Program-made: the position numbers and the translations under genes
The notes under the pieces: generated by a model
What the model saw: only the letters and a program-made list of their open reading frames with translations
Database searches by the model: none
What the model was told of the DNA's origin: nothing
Assembly (NCBI GenBank): GCA_010084195.1
Contig: RGPS01000035.1
Location: 1-37,339 of the forward strand
DNA: 37,339 nucleotides
Source: Terriglobia bacterium
GTDB lineage: Bacteria > Acidobacteriota > Terriglobia > Bryobacterales > Bryobacteraceae
Direction: 5' to 3'
Part shown: positions 1 through 7,727 of the stretch, piece by piece
How positions within the stretch are numbered: position 1 is the stretch's first letter
Layout of the letters: each line of letters starts with the position of its first letter

Positions 1-1
1 C

Positions 2-322
2 TCTCGCGGGTGGGAAATAGCAGTCGTGCCGGAAGCCAAGTGTGATCATTTTCTCAAAGCGTCGAGCTCCACATCTGACAATTTTGTGATTGATGAAGTG
101 AAAATGTATGACCAGATTTATTTTTTTAATAAGTGGCTCAATGGCGGGCTTTATAAAAGCCTCGCCTTTGAGGGGCCTGATCTGAATCCTGCGAGTGTGG
201 AACAAATGTTTTCAGATGCGCGTCGTTTTTATGACTATGCAAAAGTGATTCTCGACAAGGTTCCGGATCAAAGATTTTCACATACGGTGCGGAAAAATCG
301 ATATGATTATTTCAAATTTTGA
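2..322 (+). CDS. Glycosyltransferase (family 2-like), C-terminal end, truncated by window edge
   Basis: The reading frame is open from base 2 and ends with TGA at 320-322, so the GTG at 26 is probably internal and only the C-terminus is visible. The first residues (GWEIAVVPEAKCDHF, then a Ser-rich stretch) resemble the usual end of a family 2 glycosyltransferase catalytic domain, where a 'GW..vyvPeA...H' strand precedes a tail of aromatic helices. The remainder is rich in Phe, Tyr, Lys and Asp and is unlike its neighbours. Base composition is clearly more AT-rich than the rest of the window, which suggests a transferred surface-polysaccharide locus to the left. The family assignment rests on this short motif only and could be wrong. 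Confidence 0.45.
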   Translation, partial: SRGWEIAVVPEAKCDHFLKASSSTSDNFVIDEVKMYDQIYFFNKWLNGGLYKSLAFEGPDLNPASVEQMFSDARRFYDYAKVILDKVPDQRFSHTVRKNRYDYFKF

Positions 323-353
323 CGTGGTGAAGCGATAACATGGAAGGTGATCA

Positions 354-728
354 TTATCTGAAAATAGGTGCTCGCTCTTTCTGAAGAGTAAGCGGCGGAC
401 TCGCTGGCGCCGAACCTTTCCCATATGCGAGATAAAGGCCCTGACCCTTGCATGAAACGCAGTCTTCGATAAGCTCGAAAGCTGCAACAAAGGAGGCGAG
501 GGGGATGTCAGAACCGGGGGGCAGAGGCCGGGCGAGGGCAATGAAATCGATGTCGTTGGGGAGGAGCGAACCGATTTGCAGACATTCGTTGATGGCCTCG
601 AAGGGCAGATCGACGGGCTCGGCGTCGCGGGTCAGTTTCGCCTGCTCCACGGCGGCGACGATGCGTCCATTCGAAATCAGCACGGCAGCCGACTGGCTGC
701 GAATGCCCCCAATTCCCAGGATATTCAC
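354..728 (-). CDS. Carbamoyltransferase N-terminal-domain-like fragment
   Basis: The predicted 124-residue protein begins [17 protein letters not shown] and continues with ISNGRIVAAVEQAKLTR and an 'I..CL..gsl..nDIDFIA' segment. This matches the first ~80 residues of NodU/CmcH-type carbamoyltransferases, which are normally about 550-600 residues long. The rest of the catalytic and YrdC-like parts is absent, and the family's His-Asp pair after the first strand (as in YHDSAA) is replaced by Ser-Gln. The GTG start at 728 shares its first base with the last base of the glnS stop codon (TAGTG), so translation is probably coupled to glnS. A longer start at 758 would overlap glnS and adds residues unlike the family. 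It is either a decayed remnant or a small stand-alone protein of unknown role. Confidence 0.5.
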   Translation of the reverse strand: MNILGIGGIRSQSAAVLISNGRIVAAVEQAKLTRDAEPVDLPFEAINECLQIGSLLPNDIDFIALARPLPPGSDIPLASFVAAFELIEDCVSCKGQGLYLAYGKGSAPASPPLTLQKERAPIFR

Positions 729-2437
729 TACTTGCCTCGCTTCTCGATTTTGGCCCACGCGTCACGGAGGGCTACGGTTCGATTGTAAACCGGTTTGCCG
801 GGGGCCGAGTCCTTATCGACGCAGAAGTAGCCAAGGCGTTCGAACTGGACGCACTCTTCAACGGCGAGCGTGCCGAGGGCTGGTTCGAGTTTGCAATCGG
901 CCAGGACCTCCAGGGAGTCGGGATTGATGTTGGAGAGGAAGTCCTTGCCCTCTTCCACGTCGTTGGGATTTTCCTTCGCAAAGAGGGTACTGTAGACGCG
1001 AACTTCGGCGTTGACTGCATGCTCGGCGGAAACCCAGTGGATAGTGGCTTTCACCTTGCGGCCATCCGGTGCGCCACCGCCCCGCGTAAGGGGATCGTAG
1101 GTGCAACGGAGTTCTACTATGTTGCCGGCTTCGTCCTTCACGACGGATTGGCAGACGATGTAGAAACCCCAACGGAGGCGGACTTCCCGGCCCGGGGAGA
1201 GGCGGAAGAACTGTTTGGGCGGGTCCTCTTTGAAGTCGTCCTGTTCAATGTAGAGGACTTTGGAAAACGGCACTTTGCGGGTGCCGGCCGACTCGTCTTC
1301 GGGGTTATTGACCGCGTCGAGCCACTCGGTTTCGCCCTCGGGATAGTTGTCGATAACGACGCGGAGGGGCTTGAGGACCGCCATGTAGCGGGAGGCTCGC
1401 TTGTTGAGATCTTCGCGGACGTAGTGTTCCAGGAGCCCGAGCTCGAGGATGCCGTTGGTTTTGGAGACGCCGATGTTAGCGCAGAAATTGCGAATCGCCT
1501 CAGGCGGGTAGCCGCGGCGACGGATGCCCGAAAGGGTGGGCATGCGGGGATCATCCCAGCCGCTGACGTGGTTGTCCTGCACGAGTTGCAGCAGCTTGCG
1601 CTTGCTGAGGAGCGTGTAGGTGAGGTTGAGGCGGTCGAACTCGATCTGGCGCGGGGCGAAGATGCCAAGCTGCTGCACGAACCAGTCGTAGAGGGGGCGG
1701 TGGTCTTCGAATTCCAGCGTGCAGATGGAGTGGGTGATGCCTTCGATGGAATCGGACTGGCCGTGGGCGTAGTCGTACATCGGGTAGATGCACCAGGCGT
1801 TGCCGGTCCGGTGGTGTTCGGCGTTGAGAATGCGATACATGACCGGGTCCCGCATGTTGAGATTGGGGGACGCCATGTCGATTTTGGCGCGCAGGGTGCG
1901 GGTGCCGTCAGGGAATTCGCCGGCCTTCATGCGGGCGAAAAGGTCGAGGCTTTCTTCGATGGGGCGGTCACGGAAAGGACTGTGTTTGCCGGGCTCCGTG
2001 AGCGTCCCGCGATGCTGGCGGACCTGTTCCGCGTTCAGGTCGCAGACGAACGCTTTGCCGGACTGGATGAGCTGGACGGCCCAGTCGTAGAGCTGCTGAA
2101 AATAGTCGGAGGCGAAGCAAACGGGTTCCTGCCACTGGAAGCCGAGCCATTTCACGTTATCAATGATGGAATCGACGTACTCCTGCTCTTCCTTTTCGGG
2201 GTTGGTGTCGTCGAAGCGGAGGTTGGTGGCACCGCCGAATTCCTTCGAGAGGCCGAAGTTCAGGCAGATAGACTTGGCGTGGCCGAGATGGAGGTAGCCG
2301 TTGGGTTCCGGGGGGAAGCGGGTCAGGACACGCCCACTGTGTTTGCCGATGCGGGCATCCTCGACCATAATGTCGCGGATGAAATTCGAGGGTCGGGGGG
2401 CGGCTTCCGGGGTTTCGGCGTTATTGGGCGGAGTCAT
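728..2437 (-). CDS. glnS: Glutaminyl-tRNA synthetase
   Basis: Class Ic aminoacyl-tRNA synthetase that charges tRNA(Gln) with glutamine in the cytoplasm. The 569-residue length is normal (the E. coli enzyme has 554). The HIGH signature is HLGH at residues 50-53 inside [17 protein letters not shown], and the KMSKS signature is LLSKRKL. GlnRS-typical segments such as [16 protein letters not shown] and the C-terminal beta-barrel anticodon domain (including RTVALRDAW near the end) are intact. The ATG directly follows the gltX stop codon with no gap, so the two synthetases are almost certainly one transcription unit. Direct glutaminylation means tRNA(Gln) charging here does not depend only on GatCAB, though a GatCAB elsewhere is not excluded. 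Confidence 0.97.
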   Translation of the reverse strand: MTPPNNAETPEAAPRPSNFIRDIMVEDARIGKHSGRVLTRFPPEPNGYLHLGHAKSICLNFGLSKEFGGATNLRFDDTNPEKEEQEYVDSIIDNVKWLGFQWQEPVCFASDYFQQLYDWAVQLIQSGKAFVCDLNAEQVRQHRGTLTEPGKHSPFRDRPIEESLDLFARMKAGEFPDGTRTLRAKIDMASPNLNMRDPVMYRILNAEHHRTGNAWCIYPMYDYAHGQSDSIEGITHSICTLEFEDHRPLYDWFVQQLGIFAPRQIEFDRLNLTYTLLSKRKLLQLVQDNHVSGWDDPRMPTLSGIRRRGYPPEAIRNFCANIGVSKTNGILELGLLEHYVREDLNKRASRYMAVLKPLRVVIDNYPEGETEWLDAVNNPEDESAGTRKVPFSKVLYIEQDDFKEDPPKQFFRLSPGREVRLRWGFYIVCQSVVKDEAGNIVELRCTYDPLTRGGGAPDGRKVKATIHWVSAEHAVNAEVRVYSTLFAKENPNDVEEGKDFLSNINPDSLEVLADCKLEPALGTLAVEECVQFERLGYFCVDKDSAPGKPVYNRTVALRDAWAKIEKRGK

Positions 2438-3568
2438 CTATTTTAGTTTCACAATTGCTTTGTGGATGCGTTCCTGAATGAGGGGCGTGATCAGGGCGAG
2501 TTGGGCGGGTGCACACGTGATACCGGCTTCGGCGAGGACAGGCGCGAGGGCTCCGCTCAGGTCGGCGGCGGGCATGGTGCGGATGGTTTCGGCGTTGAGC
2601 CAGAGGGATTTTGCGTCAAAGGGCTCTTCCTCGGAGAAGTTGATAACCGCGTTGCTGCGATTGATGCCTTCGAAGGAGAAGACAGCTTTGAGTTCGTCGC
2701 GGGTCAACCGTTCCCGGTCGTCTTTGGGGGACCAGCCGAGGAGGCAGAGGAAGTTGATGAAAGCGTGCGGGAGGAAGCCGGCGTCGCGGTAGGTGGTGAC
2801 GGAAACGACCGGACCGTGTTTGCGCTTGGAGAGCTTGGCACCGTCGGGGGCGATGAGCAGCGGGAGGTGCGCGAAGGTGGGAGGTTCGTAACCGGCGGCT
2901 TTGAAGATGAGGACGTGCTTGAAGGTGTTGCTGAGGTGGTCCTGCCCGCGAATGATGTGGGAGATGCGGAGGTCGACATCGTCGGCACAGGAAGCCAGGT
3001 GATAGGTGGGCATACCGGTGGAGCGGAGGAGTGCGAAGTCTTCGATGTCGGCAGTGGATTTCGCCTGTTCACCATAGACGGCGTCGGTGAATCTGACGGT
3101 TTCGGGGGTGTCGCGGGGGACTTTGTAACGGACGACGAAGGGTTCTCCGGCGGCGGCTCGGGCGTTGCTTTCTTCGAGCGGAATTTCGCGCTGGCCAGGG
3201 TTACAGAGCCAGGTCGTCGCACCATGGGGCGCGTCTTCCACTGAGGCCGAGCCAGGAACGGCTGCTGCGGCAGGGGTGAAATCGCGGTAGGCGAGGCCTT
3301 TGGCGAGGATGGATTCGGCGAACTGCTGGTGCAGGGCGAGGCGTTCCGACTGGCGGTATTGTTCGTCCCAATCGAGGCCGAGCCATTTCAGGCCTTCGAA
3401 GATGGAATCGAGGGATTGTTCGGAGTTGCGCTCGATGTCGGTATCATCGATGCGCAGGATCATGGTGCCGCCGTGACGGCGGGCATACAACCAGTTGAAG
3501 ATGAAAGTGCGGGCGCTGCCGACGTGTAAATACCCTGTCGGAGAGGGCGCAAAACGGACTCTTAGCAT
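2438..3568 (-). CDS. gltX: Glutamyl-tRNA synthetase, C-terminally short
   Basis: Class Ic synthetase for tRNA(Glu). The N-terminus [19 protein letters not shown] carries the HIGH motif as [12 protein letters not shown] is the KMSKS loop, and the stem-contact segment ([20 protein letters not shown], then [13 protein letters not shown]) is present. The protein stops at residue 376, just after [10 protein letters not shown], the helix with which typical 460-490 residue GluRS enters the last helical anticodon-binding domain, so about 90-100 residues are missing. It is too long and too GluRS-like to be GluQRS, which lacks the whole anticodon region. The TAG stop is followed at once by the glnS ATG, so no lost C-terminus is hidden downstream. 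The Glu identity is secure; whether it is the cell's only GluRS is unknown. Confidence 0.9.
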   Translation of the reverse strand: MLRVRFAPSPTGYLHVGSARTFIFNWLYARRHGGTMILRIDDTDIERNSEQSLDSIFEGLKWLGLDWDEQYRQSERLALHQQFAESILAKGLAYRDFTPAAAAVPGSASVEDAPHGATTWLCNPGQREIPLEESNARAAAGEPFVVRYKVPRDTPETVRFTDAVYGEQAKSTADIEDFALLRSTGMPTYHLASCADDVDLRISHIIRGQDHLSNTFKHVLIFKAAGYEPPTFAHLPLLIAPDGAKLSKRKHGPVVSVTTYRDAGFLPHAFINFLCLLGWSPKDDRERLTRDELKAVFSFEGINRSNAVINFSEEEPFDAKSLWLNAETIRTMPAADLSGALAPVLAEAGITCAPAQLALITPLIQERIHKAIVKLK

Positions 3569-3863
3569 GCGCAGGGCCGTTTTCGGTCCGGAAGCTTCAC
3601 GCGCCGTGTGAGGGTAGCCAGCTTATCGGAATTCAGACCGAGCCACACCGCCGGGGCGCTTGCCCGCTTCCAGGTCGCCGATTATTTCGAGCGGCTCGAG
3701 GTCTGCGTTACCGCCGAACTACCCACCCGGATAGCCACTCTTGCCGCAACTGTGCCGCTGGACCGAGAAGCTGTCGCAGTCGGAGCACGGCCGTTTTCGG
3801 TCGAGAAGCTTCACGGTGACGCAGCGGCAGGTCCTAATTTCGCGCCGTGTGACGGTCGCCACC
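3569..3863. repeat. Decayed tandem duplication (about 241-bp period) between gltX and the beta-propeller gene
   Basis: Two stretches match at an offset of about 241 bp. The block around 3583-3625 (gccgttttcggtc, aagcttcac, cgccgtgtga, then a TTA) reappears around 3790-3866 with a small insertion. The TTA at 3864-3866 is the real stop codon of the beta-propeller gene (minus strand) and the TTA at 3623-3625 is its decayed counterpart. The unit therefore contains the 3' end of that gene plus the spacer that leads into gltX. The duplication must be old, because the copies differ at many positions. No gene is otherwise visible in this stretch, and the copy beside gltX may still hold the gltX promoter. 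Confidence 0.75.
3623..3740 (-). pseudogene. Remnant of a second copy of the YVTN beta-propeller gene 3' end
   Basis: Read on the minus strand, this stretch encodes ADLEPLEIIGDLEAGK followed by RPGGVARSEFR and a stop. It lines up residue for residue with the true C-terminus of the neighbouring protein (IDLKTLEVTGKFEAGK, then NPDGMIWSEIR and stop). A one-base shift breaks the frame upstream of ADLEP, and similarity fades beyond about 3740. There is no start codon or propeller body, so it is a dead fragment left by tandem duplication rather than a small gene. Confidence 0.75.
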
Positions 3864-4877
3864 TTACCGGATTTCCGACCAGATCATGCCGTCGGGGTTC
3901 TTGCCCGCTTCGAATTTGCCGGTGACTTCCAGGGTTTTCAGGTCGATGGTAGTGACGTAGCTGTCGGGCGTGCAGGCGATGAAGACACGGGCGCCATCGG
4001 GCTGCATTTCGATACCGGCTGCACCTTTGCCGATGGGGATGGTCTTGATGACAGCCCGGGTGGCAACGTCAATCACGGTGGCGTTGGGGCCACTGAGCGT
4101 GGCAATGAAGGCGTGTTTTCCGTCCGGGGTGAACTTGAGGCGGTTGGCACCTTTAACGTTCGCCGCGATGGTCTTCACCACCTTTTTCGACGCGAGGTCG
4201 ATGACGGTGACGGTGCCGTCCCCGGCATCGGCGGTCCAGAGTTCTTTGCCGTCGGGCGAAACGTCGAAGCCTTCCGCTCCCTTGCCCACCGGGACCACGG
4301 CCTGGGACCATTCGCCCTGGGGAGAACCCCGCCCGCCGCGACCGACTGCGCCTGCGGTGCGCTCAATAATCGACACGGTAGCCGAGCTAATGTTTGTGGT
4401 GTAGAACTTCTTTTGGTCGCGGCCGACCCAGATCATATGGGTTCGGTCCTGCCCGGTGCCCAGAACCCAATCAACTTTGCGGGTGGCACCGTCGAGGGTG
4501 CCGATGGCTTTGTTCGGCTCGGCAGTAAACCAGACCTTACCGCCGGAGTACATGAGGCCATGGGGGCCCCGGAGGCCGCCGAGATCGACAGTTTCGACGG
4601 TCTTCTGGGCGATCAGATCGACCACCGTGATGGTGTTGTACTGCCCGCCGCCGTAGTTCGAGATATAGGCGAACTTGCCATCAGCGGAGGCGACCACCTC
4701 GTGCGGGTCAGGGCCGGACGGCATGGACGCCAGCACCTTGAGGGAGACGGGGTCCACGATGGAGAGCGTGAGTTCTCCCTTGGAGAGAACCAGCAGGGAT
4801 TTGGCGGGAGTGGGTGCCGCCTGCACCACCACCGCGGTGGCTATCAGAGCAAAGGCAATCCTGTTCATGACTGCCAT
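3864..4877 (-). CDS. Secreted YVTN-family beta-propeller protein
   Basis: The 337-residue protein has a signal peptide (MNRIAFALIATAVVVQAA) and is therefore likely exported. The body is made of repeated blades of the form 'spDGk..yi.n...g.vtviDl....vv.ti.vG..P.gi', for example VVASADGKFAYISNYGGG, VSPDGKELWTADAGDG and FTPDGKHAFIATLSGP, which is the YVTN/NHL-like seven-bladed pattern. Such proteins are usually binding or scaffold proteins; no catalytic residues are evident. It starts 10 bp after the nine-haem cytochrome gene on the same strand, so it may be the last gene of the quinol-oxidase operon and could assist that periplasmic complex, as inferred from position only. ATG 4868 is an alternative start. 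Its 3' end was duplicated downstream. Confidence 0.85.
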   Translation of the reverse strand: MAVMNRIAFALIATAVVVQAAPTPAKSLLVLSKGELTLSIVDPVSLKVLASMPSGPDPHEVVASADGKFAYISNYGGGQYNTITVVDLIAQKTVETVDLGGLRGPHGLMYSGGKVWFTAEPNKAIGTLDGATRKVDWVLGTGQDRTHMIWVGRDQKKFYTTNISSATVSIIERTAGAVGRGGRGSPQGEWSQAVVPVGKGAEGFDVSPDGKELWTADAGDGTVTVIDLASKKVVKTIAANVKGANRLKFTPDGKHAFIATLSGPNATVIDVATRAVIKTIPIGKGAAGIEMQPDGARVFIACTPDSYVTTIDLKTLEVTGKFEAGKNPDGMIWSEIR

Positions 4878-4887
4878 AGTATCGCGA

Positions 4888-6153
4888 TTAGGCTGGCCGC
4901 TCCAGCTTGCGGATCACCATCCAGATACCTGCTACGGTAATTGCGATAAACAAGGCCGAGATCGCCAGGCCCAGCCGTCGCTGATCCTTCTCCCGCAGAG
5001 CCTGTTCGGCTGCAGCCTTCGTCTTCGCAGCGATGGCAAGGCCGATGTCGACTTCCTTCTTCACCTTCGCTGTGTCGAAGGAATGGAGGGCGAGTCGGGC
5101 CTTGATGAGGCTTTCGTGACCATCGTTCCACTCCATCTGCGACGCCGAAACCTCCATACCGTAGTATTCAGCCTGCTTCAGGGTGGCTTCGCTGTTCTTC
5201 AGGGCGCTATCGAGACCATCCAGACCTTTGGCGAATTCTGCAGCAGCATTGGCTCCTGCCGTTCCGGCCTCGTGGCAAGGAGTGCAGATGGCTTTATCGC
5301 CGGTCAGCATCTTTGTATTGGGCTGGTGGATGGCGTGGTTACTGTGGCAGACGGTACAGCCGCCTTTGCCGTTGCCACCGCCAAAGATCGGCTGGTGGAC
5401 ACTCTTCTCATAAAGCTGCGCGAAGAGAACGTGACAACTGCCACAGACAGCCGACACGGACTCGACGTCGGGGGGCTTGGCACCGTGGTTGCCGTGGCAG
5501 GAGACACAGTTGGGGGCCGAGAGATCGCCCTTCTTCGAGATGGCACTCCAGTGAACGCTTTGGTGGTACTCTTCCACCTGATTGGTGGGGATGCCGTACT
5601 GCTTCATCCTGGCGGCGTCAGAGTGGCAACGCCCGCAGGTCGCGGGGATGTTGAGAGGGTGCGTCGGGGCATTGGCATCCTTCACGGCGCGGATGTCATG
5701 GACGCTGTGGCAATCGACGCAGGTGGCAGCATTTATGTCGCCGGCCGCGAGCTTTTTCCCGTGGACGCTGGTCTTGTAGAGTTCCAGTTGGTCAACGCGC
5801 TGCCGGGGGCGGAAGCGCCGCATGTAGCCGGGGTCGCTGTGGCATTTGCCGCACAGTTGGGGGATGTCCGCATGCTTTGGCTTGCCGATGAAGCCTTTGG
5901 CCTTGCTCATGGAGACGTCGGGTTCGACTGCGGTGCGATCGCCGCCATGGCAATCGGCACAGCTCAGACCGGCGGTAGTGTGGACATCGTCCTTGATGAG
6001 CAGTGCCGGTTTCTGGATGGCACCCTCCATGGCAGAGTGGCACTGGGTACAGGTGTCATCCGGGGTATGTGCGGCCTGCGTTGTTGCCACTTTTGGGGCC
6101 TGCGCCCAGGCAGCAGCAGAAAGGGCGATCAGCAGCAGTGCAAGGCGTCTCAT
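4888..6153 (-). CDS. Membrane-anchored nine-haem cytochrome c
   Basis: The 421-residue protein has a signal peptide (MRRLALLLIALSAAAWAQA) and nine CxxCH haem c sites starting at residues 35, 65, 101, 145, 173, 216, 237, 266 and 290. Several S-V-H elements (YKTSVHG, YHQSVHW, YEKSVHQ) repeat between them and probably supply distal haem ligands. Residues 305-390 are a Lys/Ala/Glu-rich helical segment, and a single transmembrane helix lies at about 393-414, followed by a short basic tail, so the haems face the periplasm. The ATG overlaps the cytochrome b stop codon (ATGA), giving an operon Rieske-cytochrome b-multihaem c. In that setting it most likely accepts electrons from the Rieske centre in place of cytochrome c1. 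Confidence 0.9.
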   Translation of the reverse strand: MRRLALLLIALSAAAWAQAPKVATTQAAHTPDDTCTQCHSAMEGAIQKPALLIKDDVHTTAGLSCADCHGGDRTAVEPDVSMSKAKGFIGKPKHADIPQLCGKCHSDPGYMRRFRPRQRVDQLELYKTSVHGKKLAAGDINAATCVDCHSVHDIRAVKDANAPTHPLNIPATCGRCHSDAARMKQYGIPTNQVEEYHQSVHWSAISKKGDLSAPNCVSCHGNHGAKPPDVESVSAVCGSCHVLFAQLYEKSVHQPIFGGGNGKGGCTVCHSNHAIHQPNTKMLTGDKAICTPCHEAGTAGANAAAEFAKGLDGLDSALKNSEATLKQAEYYGMEVSASQMEWNDGHESLIKARLALHSFDTAKVKKEVDIGLAIAAKTKAAAEQALREKDQRRLGLAISALFIAITVAGIWMVIRKLERPA

Positions 6154-7205
6154 TTGTAGTACCCCAAAATGCTGAATACGATCAGATAGGCGATGAGGAA
6201 GATGGCTGCACCAGAGGTCAGGCGGGTCTTCGCCTGTCCCGATTTCGTGACACCCCAGACGGGCAGGAGCGCCCAGCCCACACCGAGCAGGGCAAAGCCC
6301 AGCAGGCCGAGCAACTCGCCCTCAATGGGACCAACGTGCCCGGGGATCAGCTTGAGGGTGTAGAACTCAGCCAGGAAGTACCACTCGGGCCGAATGCCGG
6401 CAGGCGCGGAAGAGAAGGGATCGGCCTTTTCGCCCAGTTCCCACGGGAAGATAGCGGCGAGAGCCCCGAGAACAGCAAGGGTGCCGTACCAAACCATCAG
6501 TTCCCGCAGGAAGAAATTGGGAAAGAACGGCATCCGCTTCACCGTGTTTTCGTCCAGCTTCGGCGGGGTGCTCATGCCGTTCTTCTGGACCAGGAGAATG
6601 TGAAAAACGATCAACCCAACGGTGGCGAGGGGCAGAACCATGACGTGGAGGGCAAAGAAGCGCGTCAGGGTGGCAGCGCCGACGTCTTCACCACCTCTGA
6701 GGATCCGGCCCAACATCTCGCCAATTAGCGGAGTGCTGGCGGCAACATCGGTCCCGACCTTGGTGGCGAAGTAGGCGATCTGGTTCCAGGGGAGCAGGTA
6801 GCCGCTGAAGCCGAAGGTCATCAGGAGAGCCAGGAGTGCGATACCGCTGGCCCACGTGAGTTCTCGTGGGGCACGGTAAGCGTGGGTGAACACCACGCTG
6901 AACATGTGGACGAACGCCATAAAGATCATCAGGTTCGCCGACCAGCTGTGGACGGACCGGATGAGCCAGCCGAATTCCACACGCGTCATGATGAATTTGA
7001 CGCTCTCAAAGCCTTCTGCCACCGTGGGGCGGTAGTAGAAGAGCAGCAGGATGCCTGTCAACATCTGCACGCCGAACAGAAACAGCGTGATGCCCCCGAA
7101 GTAGTACCAGTGGGTGACGGAGTGAACAGGCACGGTCTTGTGGCTGGCAACTTCGCGGATTGCGGCAAGTCCCAGGCGATCTTCGAGCCATTCGCGGGTA
7201 GTCAT
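6150..7205 (-). CDS. petB: Cytochrome b (b6/subunit IV fusion type) of a bc-type quinol oxidase
   Basis: The 351-residue integral membrane protein joins the four-helix cytochrome b6 part to a subunit IV-like C-terminal part. Haem b ligands are His86 and His100 in helix B and His187 and His202 in helix D; the 14 intervening residues in helix D are the b6-type spacing. The quinol-oxidation motif is PEWY, inside IRPEWYFLAEF. In b6f cytochromes, Cys35 of YCLGGIT binds the extra haem; here the same position reads YYFGGIT (Tyr35), so that covalent haem should be absent. The gene begins 3 bp after the Rieske gene and overlaps the multihaem cytochrome c gene by 4 bp. It should move electrons from quinol to the Rieske centre while translocating protons. 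Confidence 0.93.
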   Translation of the reverse strand: MTTREWLEDRLGLAAIREVASHKTVPVHSVTHWYYFGGITLFLFGVQMLTGILLLFYYRPTVAEGFESVKFIMTRVEFGWLIRSVHSWSANLMIFMAFVHMFSVVFTHAYRAPRELTWASGIALLALLMTFGFSGYLLPWNQIAYFATKVGTDVAASTPLIGEMLGRILRGGEDVGAATLTRFFALHVMVLPLATVGLIVFHILLVQKNGMSTPPKLDENTVKRMPFFPNFFLRELMVWYGTLAVLGALAAIFPWELGEKADPFSSAPAGIRPEWYFLAEFYTLKLIPGHVGPIEGELLGLLGFALLGVGWALLPVWGVTKSGQAKTRLTSGAAIFLIAYLIVFSILGYYK

Positions 7206-7208
7206 CGC

Positions 7209-7697
7209 TCAGGCCTTCTTCGTGATGACGACTTCGTCACCCCGCAGGTTGACGGCGTATTCTTCCAGAGGCGCAGGCGGCGGGCCTCCGACTACACGCC
7301 CGCTCATATCGTAGGTGCCGTTGTGGCAGGCACACCAGATCTGGCGAGTGGTGTCCTTATACTGTACCGTGCAGTTCAGGTGGGTACAGACGGCGGAGAA
7401 CGCCTTGAACTCGGTGTCGTTCACCTTGACCAGCAGGGCTGGTTTATTCCCGAATTTGATGATCTTGCCAGAGTTGGGTTTCAGATCTCCAACTTTGCCC
7501 CCGGACGCTTCGTTGACTGCTGTTTCCGTGACAGCAGGCGGGTTTATGAAGCGAAGGACCGGGTACAGAAAAGTGGCAACTGACGCCATAGCGCTGCCAC
7601 CCGCAATCCACGACAGGATTGTTCGTCTACCTTCATGATGGTGAGAACCCGCATTTGGACAATCCGGGCACTTCCCCTCGCAATCGTTCGAAGCCAT
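7209..7697 (-). CDS. petC: Rieske [2Fe-2S] protein with a Cys/His-rich N-terminus
   Basis: This is the iron-sulfur subunit of the bc-type complex. The cluster motifs are CTHLNC and CACHNGTYD, giving the 2 Cys + 2 His ligands and the disulfide-forming cysteines, followed by GRVVGGPPPAPLEEY, the Pro loop. A single N-terminal hydrophobic helix preceded by RR (RRTILSWIAGGSAMA) suggests Tat-type export with a retained anchor. Before this helix the cytoplasmic tail has C-x3-C-x2-C (CEGKCPDC) and a His triplet, unusual for Rieske subunits and possibly metal-binding. The ATG at 7697 is preferred; a TTG at 7703 is possible. It is first in the compact order Rieske-cytochrome b-multihaem c and starts about 30 bp after the ankyrin gene. 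Confidence 0.93.
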   Translation of the reverse strand: MASNDCEGKCPDCPNAGSHHHEGRRTILSWIAGGSAMASVATFLYPVLRFINPPAVTETAVNEASGGKVGDLKPNSGKIIKFGNKPALLVKVNDTEFKAFSAVCTHLNCTVQYKDTTRQIWCACHNGTYDMSGRVVGGPPPAPLEEYAVNLRGDEVVITKKA

Positions 7698-7727
7698 GTC
7701 CAATCGCGAGCAATTGCAGGGCCACGG

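Noticed and set aside
1019..2446. 475-codon plus-strand frame opposite glnS
   Set aside because: Antisense shadow of a well-conserved synthetase in high-GC DNA; its Gly/Val/Glu-rich translation resembles no protein.
2438..3568. GluQRS (tRNA(Asp) queuosine-modifying paralogue) as identity of the short GluRS
   Set aside because: GluQRS is about 300 residues and lacks the stem-contact and first anticodon-region helices that are clearly present here.
3741..4940. 399-codon plus-strand frame opposite the beta-propeller gene
   Set aside because: Shadow frame; the minus strand has a signal peptide and clear YVTN blades.
4675..6159. 494-codon plus-strand frame opposite the multihaem cytochrome
   Set aside because: Nine CxxCH motifs on the minus strand settle the coding strand.
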